Origin: Gammaproteobacteria bacterium
Lineage (GTDB): Bacteria; Pseudomonadota; Gammaproteobacteria; Eutrophobiales; Eutrophobiaceae
NCBI GenBank assembly: GCA_021773245.1
Contig: JAJFKK010000004.1
Span: 1 to 63,330 of the forward strand
DNA length: 63,330 nucleotides
Direction: 5' to 3'
Each line of letters starts with the position of its first letter. Within the stretch, counting starts at the first letter, position 1. Shown here one piece after another: positions 18,182 to 26,680 of this stretch. The notes under the pieces were generated by a model. It did no database searches. It saw only the letters and a list, made by a program, of their open reading frames with translations, and was not told the origin of the DNA. The position numbers and the translations under genes are program-made.

Positions 18182-18772
18182 ATGAATCCACTTAAGTCAG
18201 TGCACGGTACGATCGCGCTTGGTTTTGTTACATCAATTATCATCATGCTTGTCGTTGATGGTGTTGGTGATTTTAATCTTTGGTCTTTTGTCGTTTGGTT
18301 GCACGTCTTTGCTGGTGTTATCTGGATTGGTCTGCTTTATTATTTTAATTTCGTTCAAGTCCCTGCTGTTGGCGTAGCTTTAGCTGATGAAGGCGGTCCT
18401 GGTCCTGCAGCGATTAATAAATATGTTGCTCCTCGAGCGTTGTGGTGGTTTCGTTGGGGTGCTTTAGCAACTTGGTTAACCGGCGCATCTGCATTGGAAG
18501 CGATGGGTGTTGGTATTAAGGATGCGTTCATGTTGCAAGACGGCGCTTTAATTATCGGTCTTGGTGCATGGATGGGAACGATCATGTTGTTTAATGTTTG
18601 GGTATTAATCTGGCCAAACCAAAAGAAAATTTTAGGTATGGTTGAAGCAACTGCCGATGAAATTGCTAAAGGTAAGGTTGTTGCATTAATGGCATCAAGA
18701 ACCAATACCTTTCTTTCTATACCCATGATCATGTGTATGGTTGGACAAGGGCATGGTGGTTTGCCACTATAA
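18182..18772 (+). CDS. Urate hydroxylase PuuD N-terminal-like membrane protein
   Basis: A 196-residue inner-membrane protein with about five hydrophobic helices. VVWLHVFAGVIWIGLLYYFNFVQVP and the WFRWGALATWLTG segment are typical of the membrane domain of PuuD, a urate hydroxylase, whose histidine probably binds heme. The C-terminal cytochrome c domain of full PuuD is absent, so a true urate hydroxylase activity is doubtful. A very strong CGGGGGAA ribosome-binding site precedes the ATG. A TATAAT hexamer is at 18115-18120, with only a weak -35. It ends with a canonical terminator, indicating a monocistronic, probably well expressed unit. Confidence 0.75.
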   Translation: MNPLKSVHGTIALGFVTSIIIMLVVDGVGDFNLWSFVVWLHVFAGVIWIGLLYYFNFVQVPAVGVALADEGGPGPAAINKYVAPRALWWFRWGALATWLTGASALEAMGVGIKDAFMLQDGALIIGLGAWMGTIMLFNVWVLIWPNQKKILGMVEATADEIAKGKVVALMASRTNTFLSIPMIMCMVGQGHGGLPL

Positions 18773-18797
18773 TATAGAATTACATTAGTTTGTTCTG

Positions 18798-18827
18798 AGC
18801 CCGGCTTGTTGCCGGGCTTTGTTATTT
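18798..18827 (+). terminator. Rho-independent terminator after the PuuD-like gene
   Basis: Stem AGCCCGGC (18798-18805) and GCCGGGCT (18811-18818), loop TTGTT, followed by TTGTTATTT. Perfect 8-bp GC-rich stem; the T-run is interrupted. Confidence 0.85.
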
Positions 18828-18840
18828 ATAGGACGTAAAG

Positions 18841-18858
18841 TATGCCGCGGGTGCAGGA
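18841..18858 (+). repeat. Direct repeat a, copy 1
   Basis: Eighteen bases TATGCCGCGGGTGCAGGA, repeated exactly at 18942-18959. Each copy ends with an AGGA motif. Confidence 0.85.
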
Positions 18859-18859
18859 T

Positions 18860-18881
18860 GCACAGGAGCGGCGATTTATAG
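18860..18881 (+). repeat. Direct repeat b, copy 1
   Basis: Twenty-two bases, beginning GCACAGGAGCGGCG and ending TTTATAG, repeated exactly at 19059-19080. Each copy can form the CCGC/GCGG or GCCGC/GCGGC stem with its upstream neighbour and exposes AGGA. Confidence 0.85.
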
Positions 18882-18926
18882 GACGTAAAGGCAAAAAATA
18901 TGCTCCTGCATTTTTTGCACTTCCAC

Positions 18927-18974
18927 CATCCATGGCGGTCGTATGCCGCGGGTGCAGGACGATATACATGGATG
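18927..18974 (+). repeat. Inverted repeat forming a long hairpin
   Basis: CATCCATG (18927-18934) is the exact reverse complement of CATGGATG (18967-18974), with an inner TCGT/ACGA pairing (18939-18942 and 18959-18962). The loop contains repeat a, copy 2, with its AGGA motif. Confidence 0.7.
18942..18959 (+). repeat. Direct repeat a, copy 2
   Basis: Identical to 18841-18858. It lies in the loop of the CATCCATG/CATGGATG hairpin. Confidence 0.85.
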
Positions 18975-19058
18975 AATGAGTGTCACGAGAGGACACGATT
19001 ACAGGACGTAATCGGTAGAGTCGAGTCTGGAACAGACACCGAGGAGTCCGAAGTGACC

Positions 19059-19080
19059 GCACAGGAGCGGCGATTTATAG
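19059..19080 (+). repeat. Direct repeat b, copy 2
   Basis: Identical over 22 bases to 18860-18881. It begins inside the CCGC-ACAGGA-GCGG hairpin and runs into the last TTATAGGACGTAA unit before argD. Confidence 0.85.
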
Positions 19081-19111
19081 TTATAGGACGTAATCAATTT
19101 TTGGTAAATAA

Positions 19112-20302
19112 ATGATGAGTAGTGCATTAATGTCAAATTATCAGCCGTTGTCGGTCGAGTTTAAAAGTGGAGCAGGTGCTTGGCTAACGGACGTCGACGG
19201 CCAGCGATATCTTGATGCATTAAGTGGAATTGCTGTCTGCGGATTAGGTCATGCGCATCCTGCTGTGCAAGAAGCTGTTGCTGATCAAGCTGGGAAATTG
19301 ATTCACACCTCAAATATTTATCGTATTCCCTTGCAAGAAAAGCTTGCTGAAAAATTAGTTGCACACTCCGGCATGGATAAAGTCTTCTTTGGTAATTCCG
19401 GTGCGGAAGCGAATGAAGCAGCAATTAAACTCGCGCGTCTTTACGGGAATAATAAGGGTGTTAGTAATCCTGTCATTGTCGTGATGGAAAAAAGTTTTCA
19501 TGGGCGAACCATGGCGACATTAACCGCAACCGGGAATGATAAGGTTAAAAAAGGTTTTGCGCCTTTAGTCGAAGGCTTTAAGCATATTCCATATAACAAT
19601 CTTAATGCCTTAAATGAAATTGCAGAGACAACAGAGAACATTGTCGCTGTTATGGTTGAACCGATATTGGGAGAGGGTGGTGTTGTTATTCCTGATGACG
19701 GATATTTGAAAGCTATACGAACATTTTGCGATGAACATGATTGTTTAATGATACTGGATGAAATTCAAACCGGTATGTGTCGAACTGGCGAATGGTTTGC
19801 CTTTCAACACGAAGATATTAAACCAGATATTATGACGTTGGCAAAAGCATTAGGTAATGGCGTGCCGATTGGTGCATGTTTAGCAAGTGGTGCAGCTGCA
19901 AATTTATTTCAACCAGGAAGTCATGGTTCTACTTTCGGTGGTAATCCTCTCGCTGCAAGAGCGGCGCTATCTGTGATTGAAGTATTAGAAGATGAAAAGC
20001 TTGACGTACGTGTAAAAGTGTTGGGAAATCGCTTGTTAGAGGGCTTTAAACAAAGTTTAAGCGGAATAAATGGAATAAAAGAGATTCGTGGTAGAGGTTT
20101 GATGTTGGGCATCGAACTTGAAAAGGATTGTACTGATTTAGTTGGTTTGGCATTAGATGAAAAGTTATTAATTAACGTTACTGCGGGTAATGTAATTCGT
20201 TTATTGCCTCCTTTGGTTATAAGTAATGATGAAGCTGATGAAATAGTGTCTAAATTATGCAGCTTGCTCATAAAATATCTGAATAGGTCTTCGCACGAAT
20301 GA
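19112..20302 (+). CDS. argD: Acetylornithine aminotransferase
   Basis: PLP-dependent class III aminotransferase converting N-acetylglutamate semialdehyde to N-acetylornithine in arginine synthesis; family members also serve succinyldiaminopimelate in lysine synthesis. Length is 396 residues. Visible are GNSGAEANEAAIKLAR, FHGRTMAT, the PLP Asp in LDEIQTGMCRTG and the Schiff-base Lys in TLAKALGNG. Two adjacent ATGs (19112, 19115) can start it and no strong ribosome-binding site is seen. argF follows after 141 bp. The unusual hairpin array lies directly upstream and could be its 5' untranslated region. Confidence 0.95.
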   Translation: MMSSALMSNYQPLSVEFKSGAGAWLTDVDGQRYLDALSGIAVCGLGHAHPAVQEAVADQAGKLIHTSNIYRIPLQEKLAEKLVAHSGMDKVFFGNSGAEANEAAIKLARLYGNNKGVSNPVIVVMEKSFHGRTMATLTATGNDKVKKGFAPLVEGFKHIPYNNLNALNEIAETTENIVAVMVEPILGEGGVVIPDDGYLKAIRTFCDEHDCLMILDEIQTGMCRTGEWFAFQHEDIKPDIMTLAKALGNGVPIGACLASGAAANLFQPGSHGSTFGGNPLAARAALSVIEVLEDEKLDVRVKVLGNRLLEGFKQSLSGINGIKEIRGRGLMLGIELEKDCTDLVGLALDEKLLINVTAGNVIRLLPPLVISNDEADEIVSKLCSLLIKYLNRSSHE

Positions 20303-20443
20303 TCCTTTGTCTCAATACGTCGTTAAAAATGTGCTCGAATGCTCATTTATTTAATATAAACTCCGCTTCTGCGCGCATTTTTGCCTCGTCTGATAACAAA
20401 GTTTCAATTCGTGCAAAAATCTCTTATCGATAAAGGTGTAGTT

Positions 20444-21346
20444 ATGGAAACAAGACATTTTTTAACGTTAAATAGTTTGAGTCGCGATGAATTGCTCTCA
20501 ATTATTAATCGTGCAGAAGTATTAAAGAAACAATTCATAGAAAAAAGCTATGAATCAACACTTGAGAGTCGAGTGTTGGGAATGATTTTTGAAAAATCAT
20601 CAACGCGTACGCGTGTTTCGTTTGAAGCGGGCATGGCGCAGTTAGGTGGACATGCTATTTATCTTGCACCAACCGGTACACAGATAGGTCGCGGTGAACC
20701 TTTAGAAGATACGGCGCGTGTCTTATCAAAAATGGTTGATTGCATCATGTTAAGAACGTTCGAGCATGAACGCATTGAACGATTTGCAGAGTATTCTGAT
20801 GTGCCAGTGATTAATGGTTTATCGGATAGTTATCATCCCTGTCAGTTGTTAGCCGATTTATTAACCCATTATGAAAAACGCGGCTCTATTGAAGGTAAAA
20901 AAGTCGTTTGGTTTGGTGATGGTAACAATATGTGTCACTCCTACATGAATGCTGCAAAGATTCTTGATTTTCAATTGATCGTTTCTGGCCCGGAAGGGTT
21001 TGATCCAGATCCAAAAATACTTGAAGGGACAAAAACTAATGTTGTTATTGAACGTAATCCTAAGCAAGCAGCGAAAAATGCAGATGTTATTGTGACTGAT
21101 GTTTGGGCAAGCATGGGACAGGAAGAAGAGCAAAAAGAACGCATGCAAAAGTTTGCACAATATCAGGTCAATACTGATTTGATGGAATGTGCAAACGGTG
21201 ATGCACTCTTTATGCATTGTTTGCCTGCGCATCGAGGTGAAGAAGTCTCCGAGAATGTATTAGAAGGGCCACAAAGTGTTGTTTGGGAAGAAGCAGGGAA
21301 TCGTTTACATTCTCAAAAAGCACTGCTGGAATTTTTAATTGGCTAA
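20444..21346 (+). CDS. argF: Ornithine carbamoyltransferase
   Basis: Makes citrulline from ornithine and carbamoyl phosphate. I start it at the ATG at 20444 (after AAAGGTGT), which gives the standard 300 residues; an upstream in-frame start would add 21 residues with no homology. The carbamoyl-phosphate loop STRTR is at residues 53-57, HPCQ near 131, and the ornithine-site motif HCLPAHRGEEV near 265. It follows argD, forming an arginine-synthesis pair. Confidence 0.95.
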   Translation: METRHFLTLNSLSRDELLSIINRAEVLKKQFIEKSYESTLESRVLGMIFEKSSTRTRVSFEAGMAQLGGHAIYLAPTGTQIGRGEPLEDTARVLSKMVDCIMLRTFEHERIERFAEYSDVPVINGLSDSYHPCQLLADLLTHYEKRGSIEGKKVVWFGDGNNMCHSYMNAAKILDFQLIVSGPEGFDPDPKILEGTKTNVVIERNPKQAAKNADVIVTDVWASMGQEEEQKERMQKFAQYQVNTDLMECANGDALFMHCLPAHRGEEVSENVLEGPQSVVWEEAGNRLHSQKALLEFLIG

Positions 21347-21362
21347 TTATAACAATTTCTAA

Positions 21363-22121
21363 ATGCATTTTTTATTAAGTAACGATGATGGTTATCAAGC
21401 ACCCGGTTTAGCTGCTTTAGCTGAAGCACTTGCCGAATTAGGTAAAGTAACTGTTGTTGCTCCTGATCGCGATCGCAGTGGCGCGAGTAATTCACTTACA
21501 TTAGATGCACCGTTGCATGTCAAACAAGATAGTCGCGGTTTTCATTATGTAAATGGTACACCGACGGATTGTGTTCATCTTGCTGTTACGGGTTTATTAG
21601 AAGAAGAACCTGACATGGTAATTAGTGGTATTAACTCGGGCGCGAATATGGGTGATGATGTGCTTTATTCCGGTACAGTAGCTGCGGCAATGGAAGGGCG
21701 TTTTCTTGGATGTCCTGCTATTGCTTTCTCTTTGGCGAGTAGAAACCCTGATGATTATTCCTCTGCTGTTATTGTGGCTAAAAAAATCATTGAATCAATC
21801 ATGCAACAACCCTCCGAATATTCATTCGAAGATGCATTATTAAATATTAATATTCCAGACCTTAAACACGAACAGATAGACGGTTTTGAAGTGACTCGTT
21901 TAGGTAGTCGTCATAAAGCTGAGCCGGCACAAGAAGCGTTTGATCCAAAAGGTCGAAAAGTTTATTGGGTAGGTCCTGTTGGTTCGGAACAAGATGCAGG
22001 CGAGGGAACAGATTTTCATGCGATACGAAAAAACAAAGTATCAATCACGCCATTGCAAATTGATTTAACCCGTCATGAAGCATTACCGACGTTAACAAAT
22101 TGGCTAGAGACGTTGAAATGA
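21363..22121 (+). CDS. surE: 5'/3'-nucleotidase SurE
   Basis: Metal-dependent nucleoside monophosphate phosphatase linked to stationary-phase survival. The metal-binding NDDG is at residues 7-10 and the family motifs [19 protein letters not shown] and [10 protein letters not shown] are present. Length is 252. Its stop overlaps the pcm start (ATGA at 22118-22121). It heads the conserved surE-pcm-nlpD-rpoS block. Confidence 0.97.
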   Translation: MHFLLSNDDGYQAPGLAALAEALAELGKVTVVAPDRDRSGASNSLTLDAPLHVKQDSRGFHYVNGTPTDCVHLAVTGLLEEEPDMVISGINSGANMGDDVLYSGTVAAAMEGRFLGCPAIAFSLASRNPDDYSSAVIVAKKIIESIMQQPSEYSFEDALLNINIPDLKHEQIDGFEVTRLGSRHKAEPAQEAFDPKGRKVYWVGPVGSEQDAGEGTDFHAIRKNKVSITPLQIDLTRHEALPTLTNWLETLK

Positions 22122-22786
22122 TGTCAGCCGATCACAGTGGTATAGGAATGACGTCACAACGCACGCGTGATCGTCTCGCTGATACCTTAGTAGATATGGG
22201 CATTAAATCTAACCTTGTACTTGATGCTATTCGTAATACACCAAGACACCTTTTTGTTGACGAAGCATTGGCAACACGCGCTTATGAAAATACAGCATTA
22301 CCTATAGGTTTTAGCCAAACGATTTCGCAACCTTATATCGTTGCGAAAATGACAGAAGCATTGATTAAAGACAAACAACTTGAGAATGTATTAGAAGTCG
22401 GTACAGGTTGCGGTTATCAAACGGTGATTATGGCGCAATTTACAAAACGTATTTATACGGTTGAAAGAATAAATGGCCTGTTAATACGTGCACGAGAACG
22501 TTTTCAAAAATTAGCTATTACCAATATTCGTAGTAAACACGCTGATGGTAATATTGGTTGGTCCGCGAATGCGCCATTTGATGGTATTATTGTTGCGGCT
22601 GCACCGATAGGTGTGCCAGATGCATTGAAAGAACAATTGGCTATTGATGGCCGATTAATTATACCGGTAGGTAAGTCCGGTGATCAGAAATTATTATTAA
22701 TAACCCGCAGGGAAGAGGGCTATGAAGAAGAAATTATTGATTCAGTCAGTTTTGTTCCTATGCTCGGTGGTATTGATAAGACTTAA
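22118..22786 (+). CDS. pcm: Protein-L-isoaspartate O-methyltransferase
   Basis: Methylates L-isoaspartyl residues of aged proteins to start their repair. The 222-residue protein has [23 protein letters not shown] and the SAM-binding [10 protein letters not shown], followed by IYTVERI. I start it at 22118, where ATGA overlaps the surE stop, instead of an earlier TTG; a second ATG at 22121 is also possible. Confidence 0.96.
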   Translation: MMSADHSGIGMTSQRTRDRLADTLVDMGIKSNLVLDAIRNTPRHLFVDEALATRAYENTALPIGFSQTISQPYIVAKMTEALIKDKQLENVLEVGTGCGYQTVIMAQFTKRIYTVERINGLLIRARERFQKLAITNIRSKHADGNIGWSANAPFDGIIVAAAPIGVPDALKEQLAIDGRLIIPVGKSGDQKLLLITRREEGYEEEIIDSVSFVPMLGGIDKT

Positions 22787-22812
22787 AAAATGACAGGTAT
22801 AAGAGTGATAAT

Positions 22813-23676
22813 ATGAGTCACCAATATAATATTGTTATTTGTTTGTTAACACTTATTTTGCTTCAGGCCTGCGCCGGGCGAGGTGTCGCACCTGTTGCAA
22901 ACCGTGGCGAAGTCAAAGAAGTTCCTGCAACAACTACTCAAAGATCGAGCAAATCTCAACTTAAACCCGTTAAGAAGCCTAAAAAAGTAGTACAAAATAA
23001 AACGGGTTATCATATCGTTGGTGAAGGCGACACCCTTTATTCAATCGCATGGCGTTACAATTTTGATTACAAAGAAGTTGCCGGTTGGAATCAGGTTAAA
23101 GCACCTTACACAATTTATCCCGGTCAATTGATTCGTTTAAAGCCAGTATTAAAAAAGAAAGCTGTGCCTTTAAAGAAACCTGAAACAACCGTTAAAAAAG
23201 TTATTCCTAAGCAGCCGCTACCTAAAAAAGCATCAAAACCAGTTCAGAAAAAACCAAAAGTTGTTGCTAAGAAAGTTAATACAAAAAAAACATTACCCAA
23301 AGGACCCGTAAAATGGTCTTGGCCTACAAGTGGGAAAATCGCGAAGACGAATTCACCTACCTCAAAAAAGGGGCTTGATATATTAGGACGCGCTGGACAA
23401 CAAGTTAAAGCGGCAGGTGCAGGTGAAGTTGTTTATAGTGGAGGTGGACTTCTTGGCTACGGAAAGCTTATTATCATTAAACACAATGAAACGTACTTAA
23501 GTGCCTATGCGTATAACAACAAACTTTTGGTCAAGGAAGGCGACATAGTGAAAGCTGGAGAAGCTATTTCCGAAATGGGGCAGGATCACACCGGTCGCAC
23601 TGTGCTCCACTTTGAAATACGTAAAGACGGTAAACCCATTAACCCTACAAAGTATCTTCCCAAGAAACGTGCCTAA
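22813..23676 (+). CDS. nlpD: Lipoprotein NlpD: LysM plus degenerate M23 domain
   Basis: Outer-membrane lipoprotein that activates a septal amidase (AmiC in E. coli). Residues 1-20 are a lipoprotein signal ending LLQAC. A LysM domain (about 66-110) has YHIVGEGDTLYSIAWRYNFD. A lysine/proline-rich linker (about 115-170) leads into an M23/LytM domain (about 185-280). The LytM metal motif is incomplete: KKGLDILG lacks the first His and the end motif is LHFEIR, as expected for a noncatalytic activator. Position before rpoS is typical; in E. coli the major rpoS promoter lies inside nlpD. Confidence 0.94.
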   Translation: MSHQYNIVICLLTLILLQACAGRGVAPVANRGEVKEVPATTTQRSSKSQLKPVKKPKKVVQNKTGYHIVGEGDTLYSIAWRYNFDYKEVAGWNQVKAPYTIYPGQLIRLKPVLKKKAVPLKKPETTVKKVIPKQPLPKKASKPVQKKPKVVAKKVNTKKTLPKGPVKWSWPTSGKIAKTNSPTSKKGLDILGRAGQQVKAAGAGEVVYSGGGLLGYGKLIIIKHNETYLSAYAYNNKLLVKEGDIVKAGEAISEMGQDHTGRTVLHFEIRKDGKPINPTKYLPKKRA

Positions 23677-23694
23677 TTAAGATCGACACTACTA

Positions 23695-24702
23695 ATGAAA
23701 GACGAAGATACAAAATCAGATACTAATCCGGACTTAGCAAATAGCGAGATTGAAGATACTCAGTTGACCGGTGAAGATATAAAACTGAGTGAGACTGAAG
23801 AAGATACAGTAAAAGAAACTAATGAAAAAACACCCGAAATTGTAAGTGCGCCTGTTTCAGCGGGTGATCTTGATGCGACACGCTTATATTTGAATGAAAT
23901 CGGTTTTTCGCCATTATTAACAGCAGAAGAAGAAGTTTATTTTTCACGAAAATTATTAAAAGGCGATGCAAGCGCGAAAAAGCGCATGATCGAAAGTAAT
24001 TTACGCCTTGTTGTAAAAATTGCCCGTCGATACATGAATCGTGGTTTAGCGCTCCTCGATTTGATTGAAGAAGGAAATCTTGGTTTGATTCGAGCGGTAG
24101 AAAAGTTTGACCCGGAAAGAGGTTTTCGTTTTTCAACATATGCGACCTGGTGGATAAGACAAACGATAGAACGTGGATTGATGAACCAAACACGTACAGT
24201 ACGTTTACCAATACATGTTGTAAAAGAGATTAATATCTATTTACGTGCGGCACGAAAACTATCACAAACATTGGATCGCGAACCGACGTCACAAGATGTC
24301 GCTGATATGCTTGACCAACCAATCGATGATGTTAAGCGCATGTTGGGATTATATGAACGCGAAACATCAGTTGATTCTCCAAGTCCTTATGACCCGGATA
24401 AGTCTTTATTGGATACTTTGCCTGATGAACAAAACCTGGATCCGTCGTTATTGATACAGAATAGCGATGTAAAAGAGCATATTGATACATGGTTAAACTT
24501 ACTTACTGATAAGCAATGTGCTGTCGTTGAGCATCGTTTTGGCTTACATGGCCGAGAAGTAGCAACGTTGGAAGAAATTGGTAATGAATTAGGCGTAACA
24601 CGTGAACGCGTCAGACAGATACAGATAGAAGCAATTAAACGTTTGAGACAGATATTGTTACGCGAGGGGTTTTCTCTCGATACACTGAATATGGAGAATT
24701 AG
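23695..24702 (+). CDS. rpoS: RNA polymerase sigma factor RpoS
   Basis: Stationary-phase and general-stress sigma-70 factor of 335 residues. Region 1.2 begins [21 protein letters not shown]. Region 2 includes [37 protein letters not shown]. Region 2.4 has [13 protein letters not shown], and region 4.2 has [20 protein letters not shown]. The acidic N-terminal 55 residues are variable. The stop overlaps the convergent Mth938-like gene by 4 bases. Confidence 0.97.
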   Translation: MKDEDTKSDTNPDLANSEIEDTQLTGEDIKLSETEEDTVKETNEKTPEIVSAPVSAGDLDATRLYLNEIGFSPLLTAEEEVYFSRKLLKGDASAKKRMIESNLRLVVKIARRYMNRGLALLDLIEEGNLGLIRAVEKFDPERGFRFSTYATWWIRQTIERGLMNQTRTVRLPIHVVKEINIYLRAARKLSQTLDREPTSQDVADMLDQPIDDVKRMLGLYERETSVDSPSPYDPDKSLLDTLPDEQNLDPSLLIQNSDVKEHIDTWLNLLTDKQCAVVEHRFGLHGREVATLEEIGNELGVTRERVRQIQIEAIKRLRQILLREGFSLDTLNMEN

Positions 24703-25079
24703 TTAGAGGCTAAAAACAAGCAGGCGACGACATTTCTGCCCTCATCAATCAATAAATTATAGCTGCGGCATGCTGCACCGGTATTCATTATTTCAAAACC
24801 GATATTTTTTGATGTTAAATGGGAGAGTAACTCATAGTTTTGGTATGCGGAGTCATTTCCTATACCGAGTAAAATGACTTCAGGTTGCCAGGCAATGACT
24901 TTATCCATGTGTTGCAATGCAAGATCTTTATAAGAGTTTACGGACCAATTTTCAATTAACTGATCTTTTGAAATGACTAAATTTGATTCAATTACTTTAT
25001 GTTTTAGCGTAAATGAATCATCAGAATAGGAAATAATTTTATTTGATGCGGAATTTTCGCTATCAAGTTCGATCTTCAT
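24699..25079 (-). CDS. Mth938-like domain protein (DUF498 family)
   Basis: A 126-residue protein of the Mth938/NDUFAF3-like family: a [16 protein letters not shown] start, [11 protein letters not shown] and a C-terminal [21 protein letters not shown] segment. Start is the ATG at 25079, with AGGA about 10 nt upstream; an earlier in-frame start would run through the adk upstream region. The cellular role in bacteria is unknown; the mitochondrial relative assists complex I assembly. It is convergent with rpoS and divergent from adk. Confidence 0.8.
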   Translation of the reverse strand: MKIELDSENSASNKIISYSDDSFTLKHKVIESNLVISKDQLIENWSVNSYKDLALQHMDKVIAWQPEVILLGIGNDSAYQNYELLSHLTSKNIGFEIMNTGAACRSYNLLIDEGRNVVACLFLASN

Positions 25080-25141
25080 AGATGTAATATCCTTTTTTAG
25101 AAAAATAATTATATTGTAGTAATAGAACGAGGGGTAATTAA

Positions 25142-25795
<654 letters not shown>

Positions 25796-25932
25796 CTTTT
25801 AACATTCATACTAAAGATTAAGCATATAAAACGATGTTTTGTTGTGTAAATAACAATAAAAATGCATTTTTTTTTGTAAACATGAAAGATTTTTTTAAAA
25901 AATAATAGTAAAAAGATAAAACATGACTATAA

Positions 25933-25960
25933 TTGCAATGTGTTTGTTTAATGTTATGTA
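25933..25960 (+). promoter_or_regulatory. Possible promoter of the H1-like gene
   Basis: TTGCAA at 25933-25938 and TATGTA at 25955-25960 with 16 bp between. The upstream 130 bp are extremely AT-rich with A and T tracts, resembling an UP element. The match is imperfect. Confidence 0.35.
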
Positions 25961-26007
25961 TACATTTTGTTAAAATAAATTATTCAGTATTAGGGGAGTC
26001 TCTAACT

Positions 26008-26319
26008 ATGGCGAAGAAAAAAGCAAAGAAGAAGACTGCAAAGAGAAAAGTTGCAAAGAAAAAAGCTAAGAAGAAAGTAGCTAAAAAGAAAGCTAAGAAA
26101 AAAACTTCTAAGAAGAAAGCGAAGAAAAAAGCTTCTAAGAAGAAAGCTAAGAAAAAAGCTACTAGGAAAAAGGCTAAGAAAAAAGCTTCTAAGAAGAAAG
26201 CAAAGAAAAAAACTTCTAAGAAGAAAGCTAAAAAGAAAGTAGCTAAAAAGAAGGCTAAGAAAAAAGCTTCTAAGAAAAAGGCTAAAAAGAAGGCCAAAAA
26301 AAAATCTAGAAGAAGATAA
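26008..26319 (+). CDS. Lysine-rich histone H1-like DNA-binding protein
   Basis: A 103-residue protein made almost entirely of Lys and Ala in octads of the form xxKKKAKKK, where xx is TA, VA, TS, AS or AT. It ends with SRRR. Such AlgP/H1-like proteins bind DNA nonspecifically and resemble the C-terminal tail of eukaryotic histone H1. I start at the ATG at 26008 after AGGGGAG; the longer in-frame extension to 25933 has unrelated composition. The repeat number probably varies between strains. An ORF on the opposite strand is a shadow of the repeat. Confidence 0.85.
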   Translation: MAKKKAKKKTAKRKVAKKKAKKKVAKKKAKKKTSKKKAKKKASKKKAKKKATRKKAKKKASKKKAKKKTSKKKAKKKVAKKKAKKKASKKKAKKKAKKKSRRR

Positions 26320-26326
26320 GCAGAAA

Positions 26327-26434
26327 ATGACATCAGGTCAGCGTGATAAACAACGCAGAGAAAAGGCCAGATCAGTCATAGAAGCAAGAAAAGAACGCCG
26401 TAAGGCGTTAGTTGAAAGTTTACTTAAGTTATAA
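26327..26434 (+). CDS. Small basic protein, 35 residues, downstream of H1-like gene
   Basis: A short ORF starting 7 bp after the H1-like stop and ending 27 bp before a terminator. It encodes MTSGQRDKQRREKARSVIEA and a further 15 residues, rich in Arg, Lys and Glu, likely one helix. It has a weak GAAGATAAG site upstream. It could be a coupled regulator or a small DNA/RNA-binding peptide, or only chance. No family is recognised. Confidence 0.5.
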   Translation: MTSGQRDKQRREKARSVIEARKERRKALVESLLKL

Positions 26435-26461
26435 ATAGTGAGATTTCTTCTAAAAAATATT

Positions 26462-26489
26462 AAAGCCCCGTTTTTACGGGGCTTTTTTT
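26462..26489 (+). terminator. Rho-independent terminator after the H1-like/small-ORF unit
   Basis: Perfect 10-bp stem AAAGCCCCGT (26462-26471) and ACGGGGCTTT (26476-26485), loop TTTT, followed by TTTT. Typical strong terminator. Confidence 0.92.
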
Positions 26490-26490
26490 A

Positions 26491-26580
26491 TTTACATGGA
26501 CGTAATGTCAGGAATATTGTTCCTACACCAACAGTAGGCGCTTTAGGCGATTACTAAGTGCCTACATCCATGACATTTTG
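26491..26580. repeat. Mosaic hairpin repeat module upstream of mrcB
   Basis: A run of small inverted repeats. TTAC-ATGGAC-GTAA is at 26492-26505 and CCTAC/GTAGG around ACCAACA at 26522-26538. GTAGGCGCTT (26534-26543) pairs imperfectly with AAGTGCCTAC (26556-26565). A TACATCCATGACATT tail ends the module. The GC-rich sequence contrasts with the surrounding AT-rich flanks, and the module shares a 26-nt segment with the rnhA MITE-like element. Confidence 0.65.
26525..26550 (+). repeat. 26-nt dispersed repeat, copy 2
   Basis: Exact copy of 15499-15524 (ACACCAACAGTAGG to AGGCGA), here in the intergenic space between the H1-like terminator and mrcB. Confidence 0.85.
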
Positions 26581-26680
26581 TCAGTATTGGCTCTCATATG
26601 TGATTCATGTTTTACGTAATTGAGTTATTCTTATCTTCTCGCTGAGAATTAATAAACTATTTTCCAAATAACGCTGTTTC

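Larger units (their letters stand above)
18825..19094 (+). ncRNA. Candidate CsrA/RsmA-sponge-like hairpin array (sRNA or argD leader)
   Basis: This stretch carries AGGA at 18830, 18855, 18864, 18880, 18956, 18990, 19003, 19042, 19063 and 19085, plus ATGGA at 18968. Several sit in hairpin loops. Examples are TTTAT-AGGAC-GTAAA (18825-18839 and 18875-18889), GTGC-AGGAT-GCAC (18851-18863) inside a GCCGC/GCGGC stem, GATTAC-AGGAC-GTAATC (18997-19013), CCGC-ACAGGA-GCGG (19057-19070) and GTTAT-AGGAC-GTAAT (19080-19094). CsrB/RsmZ-type RNAs sequester CsrA with exactly such loops. No clear promoter or GacA box is visible, and a terminator lies just upstream, so transcription is unproven. A weak T run (AATTTTTGG) follows. 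Confidence 0.45.

Noticed and set aside
20381..20443. N-terminal extension of ArgF.
   Set aside because: The family start is METRHFLTL at 20444 after an AAAGGTG site.
25946..25978. Possible dif recombination site (TGTATA core with TTTTGTTAAA-like right arm).
   Set aside because: The left XerC arm does not match the gammaproteobacterial consensus and the spacing of the core to the right arm is off by about two bases; the region is simply AT-rich.
25980..26333. Long ORF on the minus strand opposite the H1-like gene (Phe/Ala-rich).
   Set aside because: It mirrors the lysine octad repeat on the opposite strand; composition is an artefact of AAG/GCT codons.
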